Positions 8,090 to 14,831 of a stretch of 64,000 nt of DNA are shown here, in pieces. Within the stretch, counting starts at the first letter, position 1; every line of letters starts with the position of its first letter. The notes under the pieces were generated by a model. It did no database searches. It saw nothing but the letters and a program-made list of their open reading frames with translations, and was not told the origin of the DNA. Both the position numbers and the translations under genes were made by a program. The stretch spans positions 62,001 to 126,000 of the forward strand of contig CALEYV010000037.1 in the NCBI GenBank assembly GCA_937927875.1. The letters run 5' to 3'. Origin of the DNA: an uncultured Actinomycetes bacterium (GTDB lineage: Bacteria; Actinomycetota; Acidimicrobiia; IMCC26256; PALSA-555).

Positions 8090-8860
8090 TCATCCGAGCG
8101 ACGCGGCGCGGGCGATGCTGCTGCCCCCGTCGAGCTGCAGGTTGATCCCGGTCAGCAGCTCCGACTCCCGGCTGGCCAGGTACACCGACGCGAAGGCGAC
8201 GTCGGCGGCCTCGCCGAGCCGGGTGAGGTGCATCGCCTCCAGCCGCTGCCTTCGCTCCGGCGCCAGCTGGGCGTCGCGGCGCTCGTTGATGACGTAGCCG
8301 GGGCTGATCGTGTTGCACCGGATGCCCTCCCGCGCGTACTCGACCGCGATCGAGCGGGTCAGCGCGTTCAGCCCGCCCTTGCTGGCCGCGTAGGCGGCCA
8401 GGCCGGGGCTCGGCCGCTCGGCCTGTCGCGACGACACGTTGATGATCGACCCGTGGCCAGCGTCGATCATGAGCGGGATCGCGGCCTGGCACAGTAGCAT
8501 CGGCGCGGTCAGGTTGACGCGCAGGGCGTGCTCCCAGTAGCCGGGCTCGACGTCCCCCACCGTCGCGTCGTGGCCGTCCGGGCTCGCCACCGCGTTGTTG
8601 ACGAGCACGGTCAGGCCCCCCAGGGCCTCGGCCGCCGAATCCACGAGCTCGCGGCACGCCGAGGCCAAGTCGAGATCGGCGGTGACGAACGACGCCTGGC
8701 CGCCGCCGGCGGCGATCTGGTCGACGACCGCGGCGCCGCGGCCGGCGTCGCGACCGTGCACGCACACCCGCGCCCCCTGGGCCGCGAACTCGACCGCGAT
8801 CGCCTTGCCGATGCCGGCCGTCGACCCGGTGACGAGCGCCCTCTCCCCGGCGAGCCGCAC
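8090..8860 (-). CDS. Short-chain dehydrogenase/reductase (SDR)
   Basis: Classical SDR of 256 residues with TGSTAGIG at 11-18, the NNAV element, NVSSRQ with the catalytic serine, the active-site YAASK, and the family-typical LLTGINLQLDGG near the C-terminus. I chose GTG 8860, which gives VRLAGERALVTGS and has TAAGGT seven bases upstream, over GTG 8869 and a further upstream start. Oxidoreductase acting on an unknown alcohol or ketone. It lies just upstream of the TIM-barrel gene on the same strand, consistent with joint work on a sugar-like substrate (inference). Confidence 0.85.
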   Translation of the reverse strand: MRLAGERALVTGSTAGIGKAIAVEFAAQGARVCVHGRDAGRGAAVVDQIAAGGGQASFVTADLDLASACRELVDSAAEALGGLTVLVNNAVASPDGHDATVGDVEPGYWEHALRVNLTAPMLLCQAAIPLMIDAGHGSIINVSSRQAERPSPGLAAYAASKGGLNALTRSIAVEYAREGIRCNTISPGYVINERRDAQLAPERRQRLEAMHLTRLGEAADVAFASVYLASRESELLTGINLQLDGGSSIARAASLG

Positions 8861-8867
8861 GGCGCGC

Positions 8868-8873
8868 ACCTTA
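8868..8873 (-). promoter_or_regulatory. -10 hexamer TAAGGT for the minus-strand SDR
   Basis: TAAGGT on the minus strand ends seven bases before GTG 8860, the leaderless spacing seen elsewhere in the window. Confidence 0.5.
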
Positions 8874-8925
8874 TTGGCCGGCGGAAGGGGCCGCGCGCCC
8901 CCGTCGCGCACGGCACCATGGACCC

Positions 8926-9807
8926 GTGGGCACGACGGTCGACGCTCGGGCCGGCCGGGCGCTGTGGGTGGCCCTGGCCGCGAACGCGGGGCTGCTCGCG
9001 GCCGAAGTCGCGGGCGGCCTCGTGTTCTCGTCCCTGGCGCTGCTCGCCGACGCCGCGCACCTGGCCACCGACGTGCTCGGGCTCGGCGTCGCGGTGGCCG
9101 CCCAGGTCCTGCTGGCCCGCCCCGCGTCCGGACGCCGCACGTTTGGGCTGCGACGGGCCGAGGCGCTCGGCGCGCAGGTCAACGTGCTGCTGGTGCTCGG
9201 CGCGGCGGTGTGGATCGTCGTCGAGGCGATCGGTCGGCTCGGTGGCAGCCATCGGGTCGACGGGACCGGCGTGCTCGCCATCGCGGCGGTGGCGGTGCTC
9301 GTGAACGGCGCCAGCGCGAGGGTGCTCGCCGCCGCCGGCAGCCGGCGCCTCAACGTGCGGGCCGCGTTCGTGCACCTGGTGACCGATGTCGCCGGCTCGG
9401 TCGTGGTCCTCGTGGCGGGGGTCGGGATCGTCGCCTTCGGGGCCGACTGGCTGGACCCGGTGGCGTCCCTCGCGATCGCGGCGCTGATCGCGTGGGCCAC
9501 CTGGGGGGTGCTGCGCGATTCGACGAACGTCCTGCTCGAGGCCGCCCCCCGCCACCTCGAGGTCGGCGACGTCGAGCGGGCGCTGCACGCGGCCCCGGGC
9601 GTGGAGGCGGTCCACCACGTGCACGTCTGGGAGGTCGCCTCCGACCTGCCGGCGCTCTCCGCCCACGTCGTGCTGACCGGCGACCCGTCGCTGCACGACG
9701 CGCAGGAGCGCGGCGAGACCCTGAAGACGATGCTGGCCGAGCGGTTCGGGATCGCCCACGCCACGCTCGAGCTCGAGTGCCACGAGTGCGACACGCCGAG
9801 TCACTGA
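8926..9807 (+). CDS. Cation diffusion facilitator (Zn/Co/Cd-type exporter)
   Basis: A 293-residue CDF antiporter with about six membrane segments in the first 200 residues and a cytoplasmic C-terminal domain. The metal-site pairs are visible: DAAHLATD in helix 2 (His45, Asp49) and HLVTD in helix 5 (His150, Asp154), the HxxxD arrangement of Zn-type transporters. The C-terminal domain carries HHVHVWEVASDLPALSAHV and ends with ECHECD, a possible extra metal site. The start is GTG 8926, six bases after CACCAT (a -10-like hexamer). It should export divalent metal in exchange for protons. Convergent with the Fur/membrane protein pair, which suggests a local metal-homeostasis group. Confidence 0.88.
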   Translation: MGTTVDARAGRALWVALAANAGLLAAEVAGGLVFSSLALLADAAHLATDVLGLGVAVAAQVLLARPASGRRTFGLRRAEALGAQVNVLLVLGAAVWIVVEAIGRLGGSHRVDGTGVLAIAAVAVLVNGASARVLAAAGSRRLNVRAAFVHLVTDVAGSVVVLVAGVGIVAFGADWLDPVASLAIAALIAWATWGVLRDSTNVLLEAAPRHLEVGDVERALHAAPGVEAVHHVHVWEVASDLPALSAHVVLTGDPSLHDAQERGETLKTMLAERFGIAHATLELECHECDTPSH

Positions 9808-9818
9808 GCCTCGCTCAG
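9804..9818. repeat. Small inverted repeat carrying both stop codons of a convergent pair
   Basis: CTGAGC and GCTCAG form a perfect 6-bp stem with a 3-base loop. The left arm holds the TGA of the CDF gene and the right arm the complement of the TGA of the membrane protein gene. No T-tract follows on either strand, so terminator function is uncertain. Confidence 0.5.
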
Positions 9819-10903
9819 CCCGCGGACACCTCGACCGGCTGACGGGCCGGCGCCGGCCGACGGGCCGGCGGGGGCGTGACCCGAAGCCGCAGCGCGCCGA
9901 CGACCGCGATCCCGGTCCCGAGCCCGAGCACGGTGGCGACCTCGAGGCGGGCGAAGACGTGCGGCAGCGTCGTCGGCAGCTGGGATCGGTAGAGCTCGGT
10001 GACGTCGGCCAGGCCGCCGGCCAGGGCGAGGAACAGCCCCGCCAGCAGCAGCAGCGGCGCGGTGGCGCGGACACCGCGGCGGACGAGCCACGTCAGCGCG
10101 AGGACGCCCAGCGCGATCCCGCCGAGCGCGTACGCGCTGGCGGCGAGCTTCGTCGTGCCCGCCACCGTCGTCCCCTCGTACGAGCCGAGCACGTGCGCGA
10201 CCTCACCGACGATCATCGCCACCAGGGCCGTGACCAGCACCGGGCGGGCGACCCGGGTGCGCGCCAGGACGACCAGGAGGATGGCGAGCGCCGCCGCGAC
10301 GGCGAACCAGCCCCAGGGCGCGGGCCCCGGCACCCACACCACCTCGCCGCGCACCGTGATCGGCACCCCGTCCTGGACCAGCGTGACCGTCCATCGCTGC
10401 ACGAGGTGCCGCGAGCTCGGGTCGCGCTGCACCTGGGGCGGGTTGATGGTCCCGAGCCAGTGCGCGCGGTGGTCGTGCCACCGGACGATCGGCCCGTCAC
10501 CGATGCGACGCCACTCGGGCGCCGCCCGGGGGTCGGCCGAGCGGGGCACCGGCACGTTGCCGGTCCGGGTCCGGTTCAGGTACACGGCGGGGGAGCGGAC
10601 GTTCTCGAACACCCCCGCCGGCCCCACCCGCAGGTAGGGCTCGCGGTCGTACCCGAGGACGGTCAGGTCGCGGCCGGTGCGGTTCTCCAGCTCGAGCTTG
10701 TTGCCGAGATCCGCCGCCCTCACCGACAGCCCGGCAACCCGGGGGGTGACGGTGAGGACCCGAGTCGAGAAGTTGCTGGGCTGGATCCCGGCGACGCCGT
10801 GCGCGCCAGCCGGCTCGGCCGCCACGACGACGGCACCGACGCCGATCGCGACCGCGAGGGCGGCCTGCCCGATGCGCGTCCCGGTTACGCGCAGCGCCGG
10901 CAC
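9815..10903 (-). CDS. Exported/membrane protein in the fur operon, function unknown
   Basis: A 362-residue protein starting at GTG 10903, with a signal peptide (hydrophobic stretch about 12-30, then AEPAGAHG), an extracytoplasmic domain of about 190 residues, and five predicted membrane segments at the C-terminal end. The outer domain contains the His-rich WHDHRAHWLG and ends WVPGPAPWGW just before the first membrane helix. The gene overlaps the end of the upstream fur-family gene by 19 bases, so both are probably on one transcript. Fur linkage, the histidine cluster and the CDF neighbour suggest metal uptake or handling; that is inference. I do not recognise a named family. Confidence 0.65.
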   Translation of the reverse strand: MPALRVTGTRIGQAALAVAIGVGAVVVAAEPAGAHGVAGIQPSNFSTRVLTVTPRVAGLSVRAADLGNKLELENRTGRDLTVLGYDREPYLRVGPAGVFENVRSPAVYLNRTRTGNVPVPRSADPRAAPEWRRIGDGPIVRWHDHRAHWLGTINPPQVQRDPSSRHLVQRWTVTLVQDGVPITVRGEVVWVPGPAPWGWFAVAAALAILLVVLARTRVARPVLVTALVAMIVGEVAHVLGSYEGTTVAGTTKLAASAYALGGIALGVLALTWLVRRGVRATAPLLLLAGLFLALAGGLADVTELYRSQLPTTLPHVFARLEVATVLGLGTGIAVVGALRLRVTPPPARRPAPARQPVEVSAG

Positions 10904-11319
10904 AGTCCGACCAGGTCGACCCGGTGGGTCTGGGTCCGGAAGCCGGTGGTGGCGGCGATCTGGTCGACGGCGTTCCGCAGCGACTGTTCGAGGTGCGCGT
11001 TCGGCGGGACGTCCTCGACGGTGCCGCACGACGAGCAGATGAGGTGGTGGTGATGCCCGACCAGGTCCTCGGCGAGCTCGAAGCGAGCGAACTCGTCGTT
11101 CGTGACGATGCGGTGCACGACGCCGGCCTGCTCGAGGATGACGAGGTTGCGGTACACGCTGCTCTGCGCGAGCCCGTTCCCGGCCTCGAGCACCTCCGGG
11201 ATGGTGAGCGGCCGGGGCGACGCGACCAGGACGTCGACGATCGCCTCGCGGTTCGGCGTGAGACGCTGCTGCACTCGTCGGAGTCGCGAGGCGACCAGCT
11301 CGCGAAGCTCGTCGCTCAC
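10885..11319 (-). CDS. Fur/Zur family metalloregulator
   Basis: A 144-residue ferric-uptake-regulator family repressor. The N-terminal winged helix includes LTPNREAIVDVL and AQSSVYRNLVILEQAGVVHRI; the dimerisation domain has the metal motif GHHHHLICSSCGTVEDV and a second CxxC at the C-terminus (LCRRCA), forming the structural Zn site. Whether it senses iron, zinc or another metal is not clear. GTG 11319 was chosen over upstream starts because the family N-terminus begins about ten residues before the helices and TACACT lies seven bases upstream. It is divergent from the SirB1-like gene, with -10 boxes that overlap. Autoregulation at this shared promoter is plausible. Confidence 0.88.
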   Translation of the reverse strand: MSDELRELVASRLRRVQQRLTPNREAIVDVLVASPRPLTIPEVLEAGNGLAQSSVYRNLVILEQAGVVHRIVTNDEFARFELAEDLVGHHHHLICSSCGTVEDVPPNAHLEQSLRNAVDQIAATTGFRTQTHRVDLVGLCRRCA

Positions 11320-11326
11320 GGCGGCG

Positions 11327-11336
11327 AGTGTACCGT
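11327..11336. promoter_or_regulatory. Overlapping divergent -10 boxes sharing one TA
   Basis: AGTGTACCGT holds TACACT on the minus strand (11327-11332) for the fur-family gene and TACCGT on the plus strand (11331-11336) for the SirB1-like gene, sharing TA at 11331-11332. Spacers to the start codons are seven and eight bases. The layout is the same as at 4346-4355. Confidence 0.6.
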
Positions 11337-11344
11337 CGAGTTCG

Positions 11345-12112
11345 ATGAATCCGACCGACGCGTTCACGCGACTCGTGCGGCAACCGGAGCCCGAGCTCGC
11401 GCTCGACGAGGCGGCGCTGCTCATCGCGGCTCACGACCACGAGGTCGACATCGCCGCCAACCTGGCCGCGCTCGACGAGCTGGCCCGGGACGCGCCCGAC
11501 GACGCCGAGGGGATGGCGCGCCTCCTGTTCGTCGAGCGGGGCTTCGCCGGGAACGAGGTCGACTACGGCGACCCGCACAACTCGTACCTCGACTCGGTGC
11601 TGCGCCGCCGGCTCGGGCTGCCGATCACGCTCAGCGTCCTGCTGCTGGAGGTGGCGCGCCGGCGGGGCGTCGTCCTCCACGGGGTCGGGATGCCGGGGCA
11701 CTTCCTGGTCGGCGATGGCGACGGCCGGTACTACGACCCGTTCCACGCCGGCGCGACGCTGGACGAGCAGGGGTGCCGCGCCATCAGCGAGCGGCTGCGG
11801 CCCGGCGCGCCGTGGCATCGCTCGTACCTCGAGCCGGTCGGGCCCCGCGCCATCCTCGTGCGGATGCTCGCCAACCTCGTGCACACGCTCGTCGAGCGCT
11901 CGCCGGCGGACGCGGTGTGGGCGCTCCGCCTGCGCCTCGCCGTGCCCGGCGTGGCAGCGGGGGAGCGCCGGGAGACCGCGGCGCTGCTCGGGACCCTGGG
12001 CCGGTTCGGGGAGGCCGCGTCGGTGCTCGACGAGGTCGCCGACGACCTGGACGAGGCGGGCGCGGCCCGCGCGCGCGAGGACGCGGCCCGACTGCGCGCC
12101 CGCGCGAACTGA
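11345..12112 (+). CDS. SirB1/transglutaminase-like (core 2) family protein
   Basis: A 255-residue protein of the SirB1 type. The transglutaminase-like core is marked by NSYLDSVLRRRLGLPITLSV and EVARRRGVVLHGVGMPGHFLV, followed by YYDPFHAG; a helical TPR-like tail occupies the last 90 residues. The catalytic cysteine of true transglutaminases is not evident, as is usual for this family, whose biochemical role is not established. ATG 11345 is eight bases after TACCGT. It is followed after seven bases by the LON-domain gene, so the two are probably co-transcribed. Confidence 0.75.
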   Translation: MNPTDAFTRLVRQPEPELALDEAALLIAAHDHEVDIAANLAALDELARDAPDDAEGMARLLFVERGFAGNEVDYGDPHNSYLDSVLRRRLGLPITLSVLLLEVARRRGVVLHGVGMPGHFLVGDGDGRYYDPFHAGATLDEQGCRAISERLRPGAPWHRSYLEPVGPRAILVRMLANLVHTLVERSPADAVWALRLRLAVPGVAAGERRETAALLGTLGRFGEAASVLDEVADDLDEAGAARAREDAARLRARAN

Positions 12113-12119
12113 GGCGCGC

Positions 12120-12734
12120 GTGGCTCGGGAGCTCCCGATGTTCCCGCTCGGCACGGTGCTGTTCCCGCACGGCGTGCTCCCGCTCCACGTGTTCGAGCCC
12201 CGCTACCGGACGATGACCGAGCGCTGCCTCGCCGACGACGCGACGTTCGGCGTCGTCCTCATCGAGCGGGGCAGCGAGGTCGGCGGCAACGACCAGCGCT
12301 TCGACGTCGGGACCGCAGCGCGGATCCTGCAGGCCGGCCGGCTCGAGGACGGGCGCTACGTGCTGATGACCGTCGGCGAGCAGCGGGTCCGGGTGCAGGA
12401 ATGGCTCCCCGACGACCCGTATCCGCGGGCCAACGTCGTGCCCCTGTCCGACCACGCTGACGACGACGCGGGAGCCGCGCTGCCCGACCTCGCCGCCGAT
12501 CTCCGGCGGCTGCTGGAGCTGCGCGCGCAGCTCGGCGAGCCGGTGCCGGGCGTCGAGGTCGCGCTGCCGGACGACCCGGTCCATGCCTCCTTCGAGGCGT
12601 GCGCGCTCGCCGCTCTCGGGCCGCTCGACGGCCAGCGGCTCCTCGAGCTCGACGACGCCGGGCAGCGGCTCCGCGATCTCTCGTCGCTGGTGCGCGACGA
12701 GGTCGCGGTGCTCGAGTTCCGGCTCGGCGAGTGA
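12120..12734 (+). CDS. LON substrate-binding (PUA-like) domain protein
   Basis: A 204-residue stand-alone LON N-terminal domain. The start reads ELPMFPLGTVLFPHGVLPLHVFEPRYRTM, the usual opening of this domain, followed by FGVVLIERGSEVGG and a C-terminal helical bundle. There is no AAA+ ATPase or Ser-Lys protease part, so it is not Lon itself. Short proteins of this kind are widespread in actinobacteria with no settled function. The GTG start overlaps none of its neighbours and lies seven bases after the SirB1-like stop. Confidence 0.82.
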   Translation: MARELPMFPLGTVLFPHGVLPLHVFEPRYRTMTERCLADDATFGVVLIERGSEVGGNDQRFDVGTAARILQAGRLEDGRYVLMTVGEQRVRVQEWLPDDPYPRANVVPLSDHADDDAGAALPDLAADLRRLLELRAQLGEPVPGVEVALPDDPVHASFEACALAALGPLDGQRLLELDDAGQRLRDLSSLVRDEVAVLEFRLGE

Positions 12735-12744
12735 CGGCGCGGCC

Positions 12745-12750
12745 TACGCT
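12745..12750 (+). promoter_or_regulatory. -10 hexamer TACGCT for the small acidic ORF/MoaD pair
   Basis: TACGCT ends seven bases before ATG 12758, matching the leaderless layout. It supports the existence of the 45-codon gene as a real transcription unit head. Confidence 0.55.
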
Positions 12751-12757
12751 CGGAGCC

Positions 12758-12895
12758 ATGGACCCGTCCGCACCGCGCGAGCCGAGCGACGCCGACCGCG
12801 ACTACGCGTCCCTCGAGGAGGCCGAGCAGGAGCTGGCCGAGCTCGAGCGCGAGCTCCGACGGATCGACGGCGCCGAGGAGCCTCCCGAGGCGTGA
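12758..12895 (+). CDS. Small acidic protein (45 aa), function unknown
   Basis: A 45-residue, strongly acidic protein whose second half is predicted as one charged helix or coiled coil (SLEEAEQELAELERELRRID). Support for it being real: a clear -10 hexamer at leaderless spacing, an ATG start, and a stop that overlaps the next start by four bases (GTGA). It could be a partner of the downstream MoaD/ThiS-like protein, but nothing in the sequence proves this. Confidence 0.6.
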   Translation: MDPSAPREPSDADRDYASLEEAEQELAELERELRRIDGAEEPPEA

Positions 12896-13170
12896 GCGGG
12901 GCCGGCAGGACGGTCCGGGTCCGGCTCTTCGCCGCCGCGCGCGAGGCGGCCGGCCGCGCCGAGCTCAGCGCCGACCCGCAGGCCCTCGGCGACCTGCTCG
13001 CGGCCCTGCGGCGTGATCACGGCCCCGAGTTCTCGAGCGTGCTCGCCACCGCGCGCGTCTGGGTCAACGGCGACGACCCTCGGGACGGGGATGCCACCGT
13101 GCTCGCGCCCGGTGACGAGGTGGCGGTGCTGCCGCCGGTCAGCGGCGGGTCGCCACCGCCCGGCGGCTGA
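12892..13170 (+). CDS. MoaD/ThiS family sulfur-carrier (ubiquitin-like) protein
   Basis: A 92-residue beta-grasp protein. It opens VRVRLFAAAREAAGRAEL, has ARVWVNGDDPRDGDATVLAPGDEVAVLPPVSGG, and ends exactly in Gly-Gly, the site activated and thiocarboxylated in this family. Such carriers donate sulfur for molybdopterin, thiamine or cysteine synthesis; no moaE, moeB or thiG is nearby to decide. The GTG start overlaps the small acidic gene by four bases, so the two are translationally coupled. The stop lies in a 16-bp palindrome shared with the convergent sod gene. Confidence 0.8.
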   Translation: MSGAGRTVRVRLFAAAREAAGRAELSADPQALGDLLAALRRDHGPEFSSVLATARVWVNGDDPRDGDATVLAPGDEVAVLPPVSGGSPPPGG

Positions 13171-13179
13171 GCTCAGCCG
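13164..13179. repeat. 16-bp perfect palindrome containing both convergent stop codons
   Basis: CGGCTGAGCTCAGCCG is perfectly self-complementary. It includes the TGA of the MoaD-like gene (13168-13170) and the complement of the TGA of sod (13173-13175). It could act as a two-way transcription end or pause, but no T-tract follows. Confidence 0.55.
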
Positions 13180-13790
13180 AGGTCGAGGTCGATGGTGCGG
13201 GCCTTGTCGAAGCGCGACCCGACGTCGTCCCAGTCGACGAGGTGCCAGAACGCCTCGACCCACTCGGCCTTCCGGTTCTCGTACTGCAGGTAGTAGGCGT
13301 GCTCCCACATGTCGAGCACGAGCAGCGGCGGGCCGCCCTGCCCGACGTTGCCCTGGTGGTCGTAGACCTGCTCGACGATCAGGCGCTGGCCGAGCGGCTC
13401 CCAGGACAGGGCGGCCCAGCCCGAGCCCTGCACGTTGTTCGCCGCCTCGACGAGTTGGGACCGGAACTGGTCGAACGAGCCGAGATGCTCGTCGATGGCG
13501 GCCGCCAGGTCGCCCACCGGCTTGTCGCCGCCGGCCGGGGTCAGGTTCTTCCAGAACAGCGAGTGCAGGATGTGCCCGGAGAGGTGGAAGGCCAGGTTCT
13601 TCTCCAGCAGGTTGATCGACCCGAAGTCGCCCGTCGCCCGGGCTTCCTGGAGGCGCTCAAGCACCTTGTTCGCGCCGTCGACATAAGCCTTGTGATGCTT
13701 GTCGTGATGCAGCTCGAGGATCCGCCCGCTCAGGTGCGGCTCGAGCGCCGAATAGTCGTACCCGAGTTCCGGCAAGGCGTAGAAGGCCAT
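13173..13790 (-). CDS. sod: Superoxide dismutase (Fe/Mn family)
   Basis: A 205-residue Fe/Mn superoxide dismutase converting superoxide to hydrogen peroxide and oxygen. The ligand set is visible: His28 in [15 protein letters not shown], a second His in [13 protein letters not shown], and Asp and His in [25 protein letters not shown] and GGPPLLVLD are usual family elements. Metal preference (Fe, Mn or cambialistic) cannot be settled by eye. ATG 13790 has a good AAGGAG six bases upstream, and a TACCGT hexamer further up, so this gene, unlike its neighbours, has a short untranslated leader. No signal peptide, so cytoplasmic. Confidence 0.93.
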   Translation of the reverse strand: MAFYALPELGYDYSALEPHLSGRILELHHDKHHKAYVDGANKVLERLQEARATGDFGSINLLEKNLAFHLSGHILHSLFWKNLTPAGGDKPVGDLAAAIDEHLGSFDQFRSQLVEAANNVQGSGWAALSWEPLGQRLIVEQVYDHQGNVGQGGPPLLVLDMWEHAYYLQYENRKAEWVEAFWHLVDWDDVGSRFDKARTIDLDLG

Positions 13791-13796
13791 GGCGGG

Positions 13797-13820
13797 CTCC
13801 TTTCGTCAGCAGCGACGGTA
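13797..13820 (-). promoter_or_regulatory. sod promoter -10 (TACCGT) and ribosome-binding site (AAGGAG)
   Basis: On the minus strand TACCGT occupies 13815-13820 and AAGGAG 13797-13802, six bases before the ATG. The predicted leader is about 18 bases. Confidence 0.45.
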
Positions 13821-13881
13821 GCGGCGACCCGCTGCTCCCTACCCACCGACCGGCGGCGCGCTAACGCGGCGCCGCAAGCGG

Positions 13882-13887
13882 TACCCT
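13882..13887 (+). promoter_or_regulatory. -10 hexamer TACCCT for the RsiG-like gene
   Basis: TACCCT ends seven bases before GTG 13895, the leaderless spacing. Confidence 0.5.
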
Positions 13888-13894
13888 CGGTCCG

Positions 13895-14413
13895 GTGAGC
13901 GCCCCGCACCGACGCCGCCTCGACGTCGTGCTCGGCGAGGGCTACCTCGACGGCCTCGACGCCAAGACCATCGACGAGGTCCGCGCGATGCACGAGGAGT
14001 GCCTCGAGGTCGAGACCGAGATCTCCTACGTGCGACGCCTCGCGCAGGCCCGGATCGACATCGTGTCGGCCGAGCTGGACCGCCGGTCGACCGGCCGCTC
14101 GGTCGAGGACCTGGTGGCGATGCTCCCCGAGATCCTCGCCGACGACCAGCCCCGCACCGATCCCGCCCACAGCCGGCTGCCGCGCCACCTGGCGCCGTCA
14201 CCGACGATCGCGTGGCGGCGGGGACTCGAGCACCTCATCACCGACGCCACGCTCGTGAACCTGCCGACGCTGGGCGACGACGAGCTGCGTGAAACCCTCG
14301 AGCAGCTCGGCACCCTCGAGCGCGAGATGTCGACCCGGCGGCGGGCCCTGCACGGGGTCATCGACGGCATCGAGAGCAACCTCGCGACCCGGCATCGCGT
14401 CGACCACGTCTGA
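13895..14413 (+). CDS. rsiG: RsiG-like c-di-GMP-dependent anti-sigma protein
   Basis: A 172-residue, mostly helical protein resembling the actinobacterial RsiG family. In Streptomyces, RsiG bound to c-di-GMP sequesters the sigma factor WhiG through two copies of the pattern E(X)3S(X)2R(X)3Q(X)3D on an antiparallel coiled coil. Here the first copy is exact: Glu40, Ser44, Arg47, Gln51, Asp55. The second copy is Glu142, Ser146, Arg149, His153, Asp157, with His in place of Gln. The two copies lie on helices at about 25-65 and 125-162, separated by a loop. This predicts a cytoplasmic c-di-GMP-sensing anti-sigma factor; the cognate WhiG/FliA-type sigma gene is not in the window. The next gene is an XRE regulator starting two bases after the stop. 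Confidence 0.75.
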   Translation: MSAPHRRRLDVVLGEGYLDGLDAKTIDEVRAMHEECLEVETEISYVRRLAQARIDIVSAELDRRSTGRSVEDLVAMLPEILADDQPRTDPAHSRLPRHLAPSPTIAWRRGLEHLITDATLVNLPTLGDDELRETLEQLGTLEREMSTRRRALHGVIDGIESNLATRHRVDHV

Positions 14414-14414
14414 C

Positions 14415-14807
14415 GTGGCCGACAGCCTCGAGCAGCGCCTCCGCGAGCTCGGGACCTTCATCCGTGACCGCCGCCGGGACGCGCGGCTGTCACTGCGACG
14501 GCTGAGCGAGCTGGCCGGCGTCTCGAATCCGTACCTCAGCCAGATCGAGCGGGGGCTGCGAAAGCCGAGCGCCGACATCCTGCAGCAGCTCGCGCGCGCG
14601 CTCCACGTGTCCGCCGAGACGCTGTACGTGCGCGCCGGCATCCTGGACCCGACCGACGGCGAGCCCAACCTCGAGCGCGAGATCCTGCGCGACTCGACGC
14701 TCACCGATCGCCAGAAGCAGGCGCTGCTCGAGGTCTACCGGTCGTTCCAAGCCGAGCGCGAGCCTCGCCCCGCCACCGAGGCGCGAGGGAAGTCGGGCCC
14801 CGCCTGA
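14415..14807 (+). CDS. XRE family helix-turn-helix regulator
   Basis: A 130-residue DNA-binding protein. Residues about 8-65 form a lambda-repressor-like HTH (LGTFIRDRRRDARLSLRRLSELAGVSNPYLSQIERGLRKPS). The remaining 65 residues are helical with no recognised sensor domain. GTG 14415 lies one base beyond the preceding stop, so it is likely co-transcribed with the RsiG-like gene. Similar short XRE proteins precede mshA in several actinobacteria by my recollection, but I could not check this. Targets unknown. Confidence 0.82.
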   Translation: MADSLEQRLRELGTFIRDRRRDARLSLRRLSELAGVSNPYLSQIERGLRKPSADILQQLARALHVSAETLYVRAGILDPTDGEPNLEREILRDSTLTDRQKQALLEVYRSFQAEREPRPATEARGKSGPA

Positions 14808-14815
14808 CCCGTCGG

Positions 14816-14821
14816 TAGGAT
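14816..14821 (+). promoter_or_regulatory. -10 hexamer TAGGAT for mshA
   Basis: TAGGAT ends ten bases before ATG 14832, so the transcript would have a leader of only a few bases. Confidence 0.4.
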
Positions 14822-14831
14822 CACGTACGTC

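Noticed and set aside
8918..8925. ATG at 8918 as start of the CDF gene
   Set aside because: It is out of frame with the HxxxD-containing product; GTG 8926 is in frame.
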